22,496 nucleotides of DNA from positions 596-23,091 of the forward strand of contig FR902959.1 of NCBI GenBank assembly GCA_000438155.1, given 5' to 3'. The translations under genes and the position numbers were made by a program. Below are positions 14,553-21,402 of the stretch, in pieces (position 1 is the stretch's first letter; every line of letters begins with the position of its first letter). The stretch is from Firmicutes bacterium CAG:95 (GTDB taxonomy: Bacteria > Bacillota > Clostridia > Lachnospirales > Lachnospiraceae). The notes under the pieces were generated by a model, which did no database searches, had not been told where the DNA came from, and saw only the letters and a list, made by a program, of their open reading frames with translations.

Positions 14553-15943
14553 TAATCCTCATCCTCTCCGCCTGTGTCCTGCTCTTCCTTTTCCACTTTA
14601 GCCTCTACCAGTTCTCTTGCTTCCTCTTCTGACAGGCTATATGCATCCATGAGATACCAAACTGTCAGATCCGGAATATCAAATGCAAGCGCATCGTTTC
14701 TCTTTCTCTCCAATTCAGCTTCCCGATCTGTGATATAGCTATCATCGAAATCTACAAGGATCTCCTGATCCAGGTTGAATGCCTTGCCCTGAAAGGTATT
14801 GGCAAACCACATCACTGCCCTGCAGATATCCTGTATGTACCGGATTGCTTCCTGTCTCTGACGGTTGAGCTCCTGCATCTGATCCTGACGTTCTCCAACA
14901 TACTCGGTTGCTGTAGTAATCTGTCCGTTCTCAAAGCTGTACTTCTTGGTGCCATAGCCGAAGGACATCGATAAGAGAGATAATGCCAGTTCAAAGGATT
15001 TCGTCACCTGCTCAATTCGGATTTCCGGGTTGTATTCTTGTATCATTCCCTTTTCTTCCGGCAGTTTCTCGCCGGTAAATACGAACAACTTCTTCTGCTC
15101 CGTGGTCAGCTTCGGCTTTCCATCACTATCAAACTCGCACAGCAATTCGTTTATGAGAATAATCTTCTCTGCTTTATCCAGATCGGAAAAGAGAACGTTG
15201 TAGCACAGATCCACAACCTTAAGCGCCGGAATAGCATCCCACAGCTTAGGCAGACCATACCCGGTCATATCATCCAGGTTATTTACCTCTGCATTACGCA
15301 TTACTGCGAATGGCTTCACATCTCCGAGCTGCACAATCGTTTCCTGATCGGTTAACTCATTACCCTTATCATCAAATACGTGTGTCTCGGCAGTGTATAA
15401 TCCATTATCCCCCAACGTAAACAGCACAAGCGTGGTCTGCTTCTTTCCCTTGCTCAATCCGGATCCGGAAAAGGCTGCTTCTATTACGATATCGTTTTCC
15501 ACCGTCAACGGCATAAACGCATCCGCTTCCACATAATTAAGCTTAATGGTTCCACCCTTTACAGAGTTGTTATCCATAAAGGTTGCATTATCCAACCGGA
15601 TGTAACAGGCTGTTGTACCATCTGCCGAGGTCTTTTCCAACTGCTTACGATACTGGGTGTTAAACTCACTCTTGTTCAGTACCTCATTGACAAAATTCCC
15701 CTGTTCTCCATCACCAGCATTGATCTCCAACACCTCACACAGGTTCGCATCATCCGAGCAGCACCGCTTACCAAAATTAAGCCGTGATAACTCATAAGGA
15801 ATCGCATTGATCGTCTTACGCTTATGAAAGTCCTCAATCACACGGTTGCTGTACCAGTCATCACAGGCATGAATAATCGTTAACGCATTATCATTGACAT
15901 CATATCCTTTTTTATTCAAAAATGTTTTTACACACTTCTCCAT
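14552..15943 (-). CDS. Portal protein (SPP1 gp6 family)
   Basis: 463 aa. It forms the dodecameric channel at the capsid vertex and works with the terminase directly upstream. It starts MEKCVKTFLNKKGYDVNDNA. The core includes WYSNRVIEDFHKRKTINAIP, CYIRLDNATFMDNNSVKGG and, near the middle, PKLWDAIPALKVVDLCYN, typical of the SPP1 gp6-like portal family; a helical crown-like end with acidic tail (QDTGGEDED) closes it. AGGAGGAAGAG precedes the ATG. It is slightly shorter than SPP1 gp6 (about 500 aa). MuF immediately downstream overlaps by one base, the normal portal-MuF pairing. Confidence 0.9.
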   Translation of the reverse strand: MEKCVKTFLNKKGYDVNDNALTIIHACDDWYSNRVIEDFHKRKTINAIPYELSRLNFGKRCCSDDANLCEVLEINAGDGEQGNFVNEVLNKSEFNTQYRKQLEKTSADGTTACYIRLDNATFMDNNSVKGGTIKLNYVEADAFMPLTVENDIVIEAAFSGSGLSKGKKQTTLVLFTLGDNGLYTAETHVFDDKGNELTDQETIVQLGDVKPFAVMRNAEVNNLDDMTGYGLPKLWDAIPALKVVDLCYNVLFSDLDKAEKIILINELLCEFDSDGKPKLTTEQKKLFVFTGEKLPEEKGMIQEYNPEIRIEQVTKSFELALSLLSMSFGYGTKKYSFENGQITTATEYVGERQDQMQELNRQRQEAIRYIQDICRAVMWFANTFQGKAFNLDQEILVDFDDSYITDREAELERKRNDALAFDIPDLTVWYLMDAYSLSEEEARELVEAKVEKEEQDTGGEDED

Positions 15944-15952
15944 CTCTTCCTC

Positions 15953-17296
15953 CTATCTTCTGTCAAGATCAACATATTCAATAAAATCCAAAATTGTATA
16001 GTTCTCCGCATCCCACCAGTCATTGCAGTTTCCAATATTCTTATCCTCTGGTATGTCCGGGTGGTCTGGATCCCATTTCAACTTACCAATCGCACTTCGT
16101 AGCTTTGTGCAATTCCGGTTTATCTTCCACCTTCCGGTATTCATCAGCATGTCGTAGGTTCGTGGTCTGTCCGACACTTCATTTTTACGGCAACCTTTAA
16201 TATTCCGGTATGGCAATCCTGCTTTTCTCGCAGCACTCCGCAGGCTGTTTATCATCGTTGTGCTTGCGCTGTCTGGAAATACCCAGTCAATAAATCCGTA
16301 CTTTTCCTGGCAGTATTTGAAAAACTCTATAAACTTACTGCATATCGCTTCCGCATCAATGTCCGGTGACAGCTCCAAGTTTGCTTCCTCTGCCGTCCTC
16401 AGATCATGATATCCGTGGAAGTAAAGCTTCAGCACAAAGGTTGTCATGGATCCGTTTCCACCGAAGTCTATACCCATCGTAATTTTTGATGGGCGGTGTA
16501 ACAGTTTGCCCTTTATATCACGTTCAAACAGTGGATCTGTATCCTCATCATACAGATATGGTTCATTGTTCTCTGCAAACTTCCGAAAAATGATTCCTTC
16601 TGCAACAGCACGCTCACCTTTAATGTCTCGCCTGTACCATACTGTGCCTTTCTGATAGGTGTTAAGAACCTTTCGGATCTGTTCGTCCGTCATGCTCATA
16701 TTGTCCACCAGAGTAAAATGTCCGTAGTTATATCCGTAATCTGGATTTTTCTCCTGCTGTTCCTCGTGGAATTTAAGTATCTCTGTGTAATACCAATGCT
16801 CTTCCTCTTTCGGGTTCAGATCATGAAATATCTTACGGTCGGAACTTGACAGCGTACGGTCGAACACCTCTTTTAAAAACTTCTGGTGACATTCATTCGC
16901 CTCGGTGATGTATGCCATGCCGTAGGTATTACCCTTTATCAGCTTTTCATCTCCATCCTTACCGCCGCCAGACACAAGAACAACCTTTTCACCGGTTTTG
17001 GTCTGCACATAAACACAATCTCGGTCTTTATATTTACCCTCGCGGCATCTGCCCTCAAAGTAATTGAGCAGTCCGTATCCGTCACAATCCAAGATATTCA
17101 GCTTTGCGGTCGCATTCGATACACCGCCTACCAGATGGATCTTGTTCTTGTGCGTTTCAAGCAGTGAGCAGAAGATCAGCGTTGCAAGCACGTTCTTTCC
17201 ACCTCGCTTGCCGCCTTCCGCCACGTTAAACCAGCTAATCATGCATCTCTGCATATACTCATACTGCCTCTGGCTTAATGGTGCCGGTTTATTCAT
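15953..17296 (-). CDS. terL: Terminase large subunit
   Basis: 447 aa from the ATG at 17296; AGGAG lies six bases upstream and the ATG overlaps the terS stop. A TTG 15 bases earlier is in frame but has no ribosome site. The ATPase part has a variant Walker A EGGKRGGKN (about 27-35), a Walker B-like GMAYITEANE ending with E132, and the coupling HDLNP motif (158-162). The C-terminal RNase H-like nuclease shows GIDFGGNGSM (D277), VFPDSAST (D342) and a final NDWWDAENY (D426/D429). It cuts concatemers and pumps DNA into the prohead. The WFNVAEGGKRGGKN Walker region is divergent but typical for Firmicutes TerL. Confidence 0.93.
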   Translation of the reverse strand: MNKPAPLSQRQYEYMQRCMISWFNVAEGGKRGGKNVLATLIFCSLLETHKNKIHLVGGVSNATAKLNILDCDGYGLLNYFEGRCREGKYKDRDCVYVQTKTGEKVVLVSGGGKDGDEKLIKGNTYGMAYITEANECHQKFLKEVFDRTLSSSDRKIFHDLNPKEEEHWYYTEILKFHEEQQEKNPDYGYNYGHFTLVDNMSMTDEQIRKVLNTYQKGTVWYRRDIKGERAVAEGIIFRKFAENNEPYLYDEDTDPLFERDIKGKLLHRPSKITMGIDFGGNGSMTTFVLKLYFHGYHDLRTAEEANLELSPDIDAEAICSKFIEFFKYCQEKYGFIDWVFPDSASTTMINSLRSAARKAGLPYRNIKGCRKNEVSDRPRTYDMLMNTGRWKINRNCTKLRSAIGKLKWDPDHPDIPEDKNIGNCNDWWDAENYTILDFIEYVDLDRR

Positions 17297-18137
17297 TTTC
17301 TTTCTCCTCAAAATCTTCTATCCTGCGATTGGCTGCCGGATTCTTTAATATGTCTGCTATAGTCTGCATATTCTTAAGGATCTCCTCTCCTGCATTATCC
17401 TTGACCTCTGCACGCTTGCGCTCATATTCTGCTTTATATTTACTCTCCGGATGCATCAGGAAGTATTTTGTAAGCCAGTCAATCGCTTTTTGCTTATCTG
17501 CCAATTTTACAGACACGCCATCTTTACCACGCTTTACCTCATGAATTAACTGTGTATCTGTATTCCCGGATTCTTTCAAATCAACCGTACTTACCATGAA
17601 GTTCTCTCCTGTATCAGGATCCGTAATCTCTTTTTGCCCGAACGATAGGTAATTACCCATATCAGCAAAGGCAATCCGCATCTGCAATTCCACAATATCA
17701 TCTGCACCGGCTACTATCTGCTGACGCTTGATTTCTTTCAAACGTTCAATTTCTGCCCGCACACAAGGTTTTACAAGGAGTTTGTATCCTTCTGCATTAG
17801 CAGTATCATAATTGCAGCGAAAGGCATTAAGATAACTTTGAGTTGCATTGAATGTCCGGCTGTAATATATACAAAACATCTGCTGTTCTGGTGTAAGATC
17901 ATTATTTTGCAAGGTCTCTTTCGTACCGTCATCAACTACCGGTTTCTTTTCTGCTTTTTCCTTATCCGAACGCTCGCTTCGTGATCCCGAACGTTCGCTA
18001 TCCCATCCGTGCGTACTCTTCCATCGTCTTACCGTTCCCGGAGGTACATCCAGTTCGGCTGCAATGTCTACCAGCTTCATGCCCTGCTTATACATCTCAT
18101 ATGCTTTATCGCTTAATGGATTCTTCTTTGCTGCCAC
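17289..18137 (-). CDS. terS: Terminase small subunit
   Basis: 282 aa with a GTG start and a strong AAGGAGG. The N-terminus is a helix-turn-helix (LSDKAYEMYKQGMKLVDIAA then ELDVPPGTVRRWKSTHGW), followed by a charged Ser/Arg linker (46-59) that carries two DNA repeats. The core is LTPEQQMFCIYYSRTFNATQ to YKLLVKPCVRAEIERLKEI, the Terminase_2 pattern that recognises packaging DNA and forms oligomers. After about 150 residues it continues with RQQIVAGADDIVELQMRIAF and a C-terminal helix-rich region (WLTKYFLMHPESKYKAEYER). It follows a terminator-like leader (element B) by about 25 bases. The start is unambiguous. Confidence 0.92.
   Translation of the reverse strand: MAAKKNPLSDKAYEMYKQGMKLVDIAAELDVPPGTVRRWKSTHGWDSERSGSRSERSDKEKAEKKPVVDDGTKETLQNNDLTPEQQMFCIYYSRTFNATQSYLNAFRCNYDTANAEGYKLLVKPCVRAEIERLKEIKRQQIVAGADDIVELQMRIAFADMGNYLSFGQKEITDPDTGENFMVSTVDLKESGNTDTQLIHEVKRGKDGVSVKLADKQKAIDWLTKYFLMHPESKYKAEYERKRAEVKDNAGEEILKNMQTIADILKNPAANRRIEDFEEKENE
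17966..17999 (-). repeat. Two 13-nt repeats inside terS, candidate packaging site
   Basis: AGCGAACGTTCGG and AGCGAGCGTTCGG (minus strand, 12 of 13 identical) lie exactly 21 bases apart, two helical turns. One contains the palindrome CGAACGTTCG. They code for a Ser-Glu-Arg-Ser repeat in the TerS linker. pac and cos sites with spaced TerS-binding repeats are often within or beside terS. Confidence 0.45.
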
Positions 18138-18161
18138 TGTCTACCTCCTTCCTGACAAAAT

Positions 18162-18210
18162 AAAAAAGAGCCACTACATGGATTTCTCCACATATTGGCT
18201 CTTAGGCGCT
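18162..18210 (-). terminator. Element B: AGMGCCTAAGMGCCA terminator-like leader before terS
   Basis: Minus strand AGCGCCTAAGAGCCA (18210-18196) opens a hairpin. AAGAGCCA pairs with TGGCTCTT, and an inner TGGA/TCCA stem is capped by GAAA, giving about 16 pairs. Six T follow. The terS ribosome site starts about 12 bases after the T-run. A promoter with -10 at 18229-18224 would start RNA about seven bases before this element, so the element would form the 5' end of that transcript. Identical at 15 of 15 bases to element A. Confidence 0.85.
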
Positions 18211-18223
18211 TTGTTATATTTAG

Positions 18224-18252
18224 ATTATACCTGTTATTTATTTTATTAGCAA
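18224..18252 (-). promoter_or_regulatory. Putative late promoter upstream of terS
   Basis: Minus strand TTGCTA, 17-base spacer, TATAAT (perfect -10). Start expected near 18217, a few bases before element B. It lies in the AT-rich gap after the HEPN-like gene and is the only strong candidate for driving the head-tail operon. A housekeeping-type sequence, so timing would be set by attenuation rather than by a special sigma factor. Confidence 0.7.
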
Positions 18253-18292
18253 ACATAAAACTAACATTTTTCTAGTATATTTTGAATATACA

Positions 18293-18805
18293 CTATTTTC
18301 TTTCAAACTTTTCTATTTTTGCATCTGTAATAGGTTTTAATATATCCGCAAACCATTTTGCAAAACTCATTAGATACGGTTTATCCTGAGGTTCATAAGC
18401 GTATCTTATTTTTTGAAAATCATCGCTATGTTCTTTCAGCATATCTACAAAACCGGTACCGTGATAGTTTTTACTATTATATTCCCGCTCCACCTGATCT
18501 TTTAAATCCGAATCCAATTTCACAAATAACTGATCAAAACGATGAATTTTATCATAATCGTTTCCACTTACTAAAATCAGGCTCTTCATATACAATTCCG
18601 CACAAAAGGCATATAGACAATGTGCTGGTAAACCTAAAAATATCTTTTCTCTTTCTTCATCAGTTAATTTGTATCGAAACTTCGATTCTGTCTGCTTAGT
18701 TACAATTTCATCATGTTCATTCATTAAGAGATTTGCAGACATATAATAAATATCAGCCTGAAATTTAATTTTCTGTGCATTTGACATTACTTTTTTTTCT
18801 TCCAT
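18293..18805 (-). CDS. HEPN-like domain protein, 170 aa (putative phage moron)
   Basis: All-helical protein resembling HEPN-fold proteins. The segment CLYAFCAELYMKSLILVSG (63-81) followed by YDKIHRFDQLFVKLDSDLK (84-102) matches the HEPN pattern of an amphipathic helix, 'KxHxxxxLFxxL', and the later IRYAYEP (133-139). The catalytic R-x4-6-H is not clear: the nearest is R108 to H115 with six residues between (R-x6-H: REYNSKNYH counts R at 108, H at 115), which needs checking. HEPN proteins often cut RNA in defence or abortive infection, or bind nucleotidyltransferase substrates. Its own promoter (18879-18851), AT-rich sequence and place between int and terS mark an independent cargo gene. ATG 18805 is preceded by GGTGG. 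No partner nucleotidyltransferase is adjacent. Confidence 0.6.
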   Translation of the reverse strand: MEEKKVMSNAQKIKFQADIYYMSANLLMNEHDEIVTKQTESKFRYKLTDEEREKIFLGLPAHCLYAFCAELYMKSLILVSGNDYDKIHRFDQLFVKLDSDLKDQVEREYNSKNYHGTGFVDMLKEHSDDFQKIRYAYEPQDKPYLMSFAKWFADILKPITDAKIEKFERK

Positions 18806-18850
18806 TATTATCCACCATTAGGTAATCTTAAATATGTCATTGTAACAAAA

Positions 18851-18879
18851 ATTATATCACTACTACTGTGGTCATTCAA
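18851..18879 (-). promoter_or_regulatory. Strong promoter for the HEPN-like gene
   Basis: Minus strand TTGAAT, 17-base spacer ending in TGA, TATAAT: a near-consensus, extended -10 promoter, about 45 bases before the gene's ATG. It would give expression independent of phage late genes, including in a lysogen. Confidence 0.75.
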
Positions 18880-18907
18880 TTATCAATGTACTGGAATTAT
18901 ATTTCCC

Positions 18908-19924
18908 TTATACAATAGCCACGTACTTTTTAAAAATCTCCTCTGTATGGTCCTTCCCCACAAAAGTGTAAAACCTTGCAGCTGTGCTGTTATCCTTATG
19001 CCCGATATACTCTCCGGCATCATGCACAGATCCACCTCTCTTAGTTATATTTGTGGCCGTGGTCTTACGGAACAGGTGCGGATACACACGTCTCTCCATC
19101 TGTGCCCGCTTTTTGATCGCGTAAACGGATGATCGGATGCTCTGCCGGTTAATGCCCTTATGCTTATCACCCCTAATAGCCGTAAACAGTGCTTCTTTAC
19201 TGTTAAACTGGATCCCACGGGTATTGATCCAGTCCGTTACATACTTAATTGCTACACTATCCAAAAACGCTGCCCTGTATCGTCTGGACTTCTCTCCATA
19301 TACGGATACTTCACCGGTACGCCAGTCAATATCACATACCTTAACCTGTTCTGCCTCTCCTACTCTCACCGCTGTAGATCGTAAAAACTCGATCAGCGCC
19401 CGATCACGCTTATTCTTGCAGCCGGTCTTAAGCTGCTCTACCTCTTCCGGCTCCATGTGGTCTATAGGTTTCTCGATGGTCTTATACGGCTCAATTGCAT
19501 CACAGGGATTTTCCACGATCAGGTGTGATTTACGCATCCAGGTAAAGAAAGCGGATAAGCATCGGCGCTGGCCATCCAGTGAAGTCTCATTATTGTCTCT
19601 GCTGATCTTAGACAGATACAGTTCTACATCCATACTAGTCACTTTCAGAAATGATTTATGACAATGATCTATAAAGCGCATCACAATATCCTGGTATCGC
19701 TTCACGGTCTTTTCAGACAGCTTCGGTGCTTTCTTTAGCATAAACAATTCCCAGACATAAGCATTGCTATCGTCTATCGTTGCCGGAAGACTCTCGATCT
19801 CCACAACCTCAACCCCTGCAAGGACTCTGGTAATCACATCCTCCAATACATTCAGCGTCATCGTATCTACATGGTTCCTCATCTGTAACAAAACGTCATT
19901 TCTTACCTTCTCTTTTGCTGTCAT
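18908..19924 (-). CDS. int: Tyrosine recombinase / integrase
   Basis: 338 aa with complete catalytic set: R187 (STAVRVGE), K212 (YGEKSRRYR), H283-x2-R286 (HLFRKT), H309 (IGHKDN) and nucleophile Y319 (ARFYT). The N-terminal 45-150 is a SAM-like core-binding domain (WELFMLKKAPKLSEKTVKRY and SKISRDNNETSLDGQRRCLS), preceded by about 45 residues of leader. Resembles XerC/D-type phage recombinases. ATG 19924 has GGAGG upstream. Oddly it lies inside the operon orientation, between methylase and HEPN/terS genes, not at an element end, so the phage may be circularly permuted relative to a prophage, or it may serve another recombination role. Confidence 0.92.
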   Translation of the reverse strand: MTAKEKVRNDVLLQMRNHVDTMTLNVLEDVITRVLAGVEVVEIESLPATIDDSNAYVWELFMLKKAPKLSEKTVKRYQDIVMRFIDHCHKSFLKVTSMDVELYLSKISRDNNETSLDGQRRCLSAFFTWMRKSHLIVENPCDAIEPYKTIEKPIDHMEPEEVEQLKTGCKNKRDRALIEFLRSTAVRVGEAEQVKVCDIDWRTGEVSVYGEKSRRYRAAFLDSVAIKYVTDWINTRGIQFNSKEALFTAIRGDKHKGINRQSIRSSVYAIKKRAQMERRVYPHLFRKTTATNITKRGGSVHDAGEYIGHKDNSTAARFYTFVGKDHTEEIFKKYVAIV

Positions 19925-19944
19925 AGGACATCCTCCACATTCTC

Positions 19945-19973
19945 TTGCCTAAGGACAGCGCATCTGCTATAAT
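19945..19973 (+). promoter_or_regulatory. Plus-strand promoter 1 in the int upstream gap
   Basis: TTGCCT, 17 bases, TATAAT with an extended TGC before the -10. RNA would begin near 19980 and meet a terminator-like hairpin (19988-20030) after about 50 nt. Against the direction of every protein gene here. Confidence 0.6.
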
Positions 19974-19997
19974 ATCCTTAGACGTGATGCGGTACAA
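19969..19997 (-). promoter_or_regulatory. Possible int promoter overlapping plus promoter 1
   Basis: Minus strand TTGTAC, 17 bases, TATTAT. Its -10 shares five bases with the plus-strand -10, and its -35 lies in the stem of the plus-strand hairpin. The -35 is poor (three of six), so this is tentative; it would start int RNA about 40 bases before the ATG. Confidence 0.4.
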
Positions 19998-20030
19998 TCT
20001 ACTTTGGTCGGTGGGTGTACCGCAGTTTTT
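19988..20030 (+). terminator. Hairpin plus T-run ending plus-strand RNA 1
   Basis: TGCGGTACA and TGTACCGCA (nine perfect pairs, 19-base loop) followed by GTTTTT. Oriented only for plus-strand transcription. Together with promoter 1 it would define an RNA of about 50 nt. The repeat could instead be a protein-binding or recombination site, being next to int. Confidence 0.5.
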
Positions 20031-20043
20031 ATGTAACAGACCA

Positions 20044-20072
20044 TTGACAAATTTTCCCATCAATGATATTAT
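20044..20072 (+). promoter_or_regulatory. Plus-strand promoter 2 in the int upstream gap
   Basis: TTGACA (perfect), 17 bases, TATTAT. Near-consensus. RNA would begin near 20079 and reach a terminator-like hairpin at 20107-20125 after about 45 nt. Confidence 0.65.
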
Positions 20073-20106
20073 TGATCTATCCCAAACAAGCGTTCTGTTG
20101 TGGATT

Positions 20107-20125
20107 CGTCCCGGCAGGACGTTTT
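20107..20125 (+). terminator. Hairpin plus T4 ending plus-strand RNA 2
   Basis: CGTCC, loop CGGCA, GGACG then TTTTGTTATT. Oriented for plus-strand RNA; the minus strand lacks a T-run. It sits just outside the end of the 60-aa minus-strand gene, so a readthrough product would be antisense to that gene. Confidence 0.5.
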
Positions 20126-20129
20126 GTTA

Positions 20130-20312
20130 TTATATCCTTTTGTTCAAATACTCTAAACCGGCACCACCGATCAGATTGCACATTTCTGCCACAGTTTTTT
20201 CTGCCTTTTCTATCTTCGTAGGATCATTGTCACATCTCATTGAAATATCAATTTTTTGTTGCACTGACATATTTTCCACCAGTAAATTATGAATATCTTT
20301 TTGTGTTAGCAT
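20130..20312 (-). CDS. 60-aa hypothetical protein
   Basis: Helical small protein (MLTQKDIHNLLVENMSVQQK, then PTKIEKAEKTVAEMCNLIGG). ATG 20312 is preferred over the adjacent TTG because GGAGGTG sits seven bases upstream, an ideal spacing. No family recognised. The N-terminal half could be an HTH-like helix pair, but the evidence is weak. It lies between Dam and the promoter-rich gap. Confidence 0.65.
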   Translation of the reverse strand: MLTQKDIHNLLVENMSVQQKIDISMRCDNDPTKIEKAEKTVAEMCNLIGGAGLEYLNKRI

Positions 20313-20361
20313 CAATTTTCACCTCCGGTTAATTCCTGCCAATTTCCATGCAAATTTCAGT

Positions 20362-21153
20362 TTACATGATTAACGATATCTGTCCATTTTCAACTTCATA
20401 ATTCATCCACAGTGTTTCCGTCCTTGCACGTCCTCCCTCTGCGTTGGTATGCTTCTGAACCTTGTTCCATCCATGTAGTATATCGTTATACATATCATTG
20501 TCATATCCTGATAGAAGAATTTTCCCCGGATGTTTAACCAGAGAATTTAATAATTTTTCATGATCTGCATCCTTCATTTCATGTTTATAAAGATAATTCT
20601 TCCGAGTTCCGTGTAAATACGGCGGATCTGCATAAATAAATACATCTTCCGTATCATATCTTTTTATCAATTCTACGGCCGGCAAATTCTCAATCTGAAC
20701 ACCCTTTAATCTCTCCGTTGCCATTTTCAACGTTTCAGGAAGTTCACTCCACGCTCTAGCTGGATTTGGAGAATTAGTCTGCTGTCCGGATTTAAACCCG
20801 TTTTGATACAAATTTCCACATCCGAATCCCATCCAGCATTTAACAGCAAACATTCTTGCCCGTTCCAAATCATCTTCTGATTTTTCGTAGGCTGCTTTAT
20901 ACTCTGACCTGGAAAATGGCGTAAACTCTATCGCCCGTTCTAGTTCTCCACTCCGGTCTCGCAATATTCGAAAGAAATTTACGATTTCTCCATCGATGTC
21001 ATTCACTGTCTCAATATGACTTCTTTGTTTGTTAAAAAGAACAGCCAAACTACCTGCAAATGGTTCTAAGTAGACATCATGCTTTGGTATATATCCGCAT
21101 ATCCATGTTGCCAGACGGTTTTTTGCTCCTGGATACTTTAAAACACTTTTCAA
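20362..21153 (-). CDS. DNA N6-adenine methylase (Dam family)
   Basis: Class alpha methyltransferase: motif I as YLEPFAGSLAVLF and catalytic DPPY in IYADPPYLHG (176-179 from the TTG start), with KYPGAKNR at the N-terminus, the usual Dam-family opening. Closest in layout to phage-type Dam proteins, which methylate adenine, often in GATC. The start is uncertain: ATG at 21171 has no ribosome site, while TTG at 21153 has AGAAGGTG about seven bases upstream, so I chose TTG (263 aa). It could guard phage DNA from restriction or mark it for packaging or replication. GATC is frequent in this window. Target specificity is not provable from sequence. Confidence 0.9.
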   Translation of the reverse strand: MKSVLKYPGAKNRLATWICGYIPKHDVYLEPFAGSLAVLFNKQRSHIETVNDIDGEIVNFFRILRDRSGELERAIEFTPFSRSEYKAAYEKSEDDLERARMFAVKCWMGFGCGNLYQNGFKSGQQTNSPNPARAWSELPETLKMATERLKGVQIENLPAVELIKRYDTEDVFIYADPPYLHGTRKNYLYKHEMKDADHEKLLNSLVKHPGKILLSGYDNDMYNDILHGWNKVQKHTNAEGGRARTETLWMNYEVENGQISLIM

Positions 21154-21195
21154 TTCGACACCTTCTTTCATTAAACTTTAATTTTAATTGGCTCT

Positions 21196-21387
21196 CTACC
21201 TCACAAGATCCTCTATAGAAACCGAAACTCCTTCCACTTTTCCGGTCTCGACATACTCTCTGGTATCAAAGAAGAAGAGTTTCCCGTTCTCATCCGTTGT
21301 TACAGCCATGCTCACATTATTTTCTACTAATGTGTTTTTCAAAAGTGATAGCACCGCCGTGATCTCTGTTTTTGTTTCTTTTGTCAT
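21196..21387 (-). CDS. 63-aa hypothetical protein
   Basis: Small protein with a helical N-terminal half (ETKTEITAVLSLLKNTLVEN) then a strand pair and FFFDTREYVETGKVEGVSV. GAGGGTGG lies before the ATG; start is secure. It sits 15 bases after the Cys-rich gene in the same operon. I do not recognise it. The compact size and early-region position suggest a replication or regulatory accessory. Confidence 0.65.
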   Translation of the reverse strand: MTKETKTEITAVLSLLKNTLVENNVSMAVTTDENGKLFFFDTREYVETGKVEGVSVSIEDLVR

Positions 21388-21402
21388 TGATCCACCCTCA
21401 TA

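Noticed and set aside
19137..19661. Plus-strand 174-aa ORF inside the recombinase
   Set aside because: The minus frame has all recombinase catalytic residues; no ribosome site on the plus strand.
20044..20100. Minus-strand int promoter further upstream
   Set aside because: Candidate boxes have spacers of 11-15 bases or poor -10 sequences.
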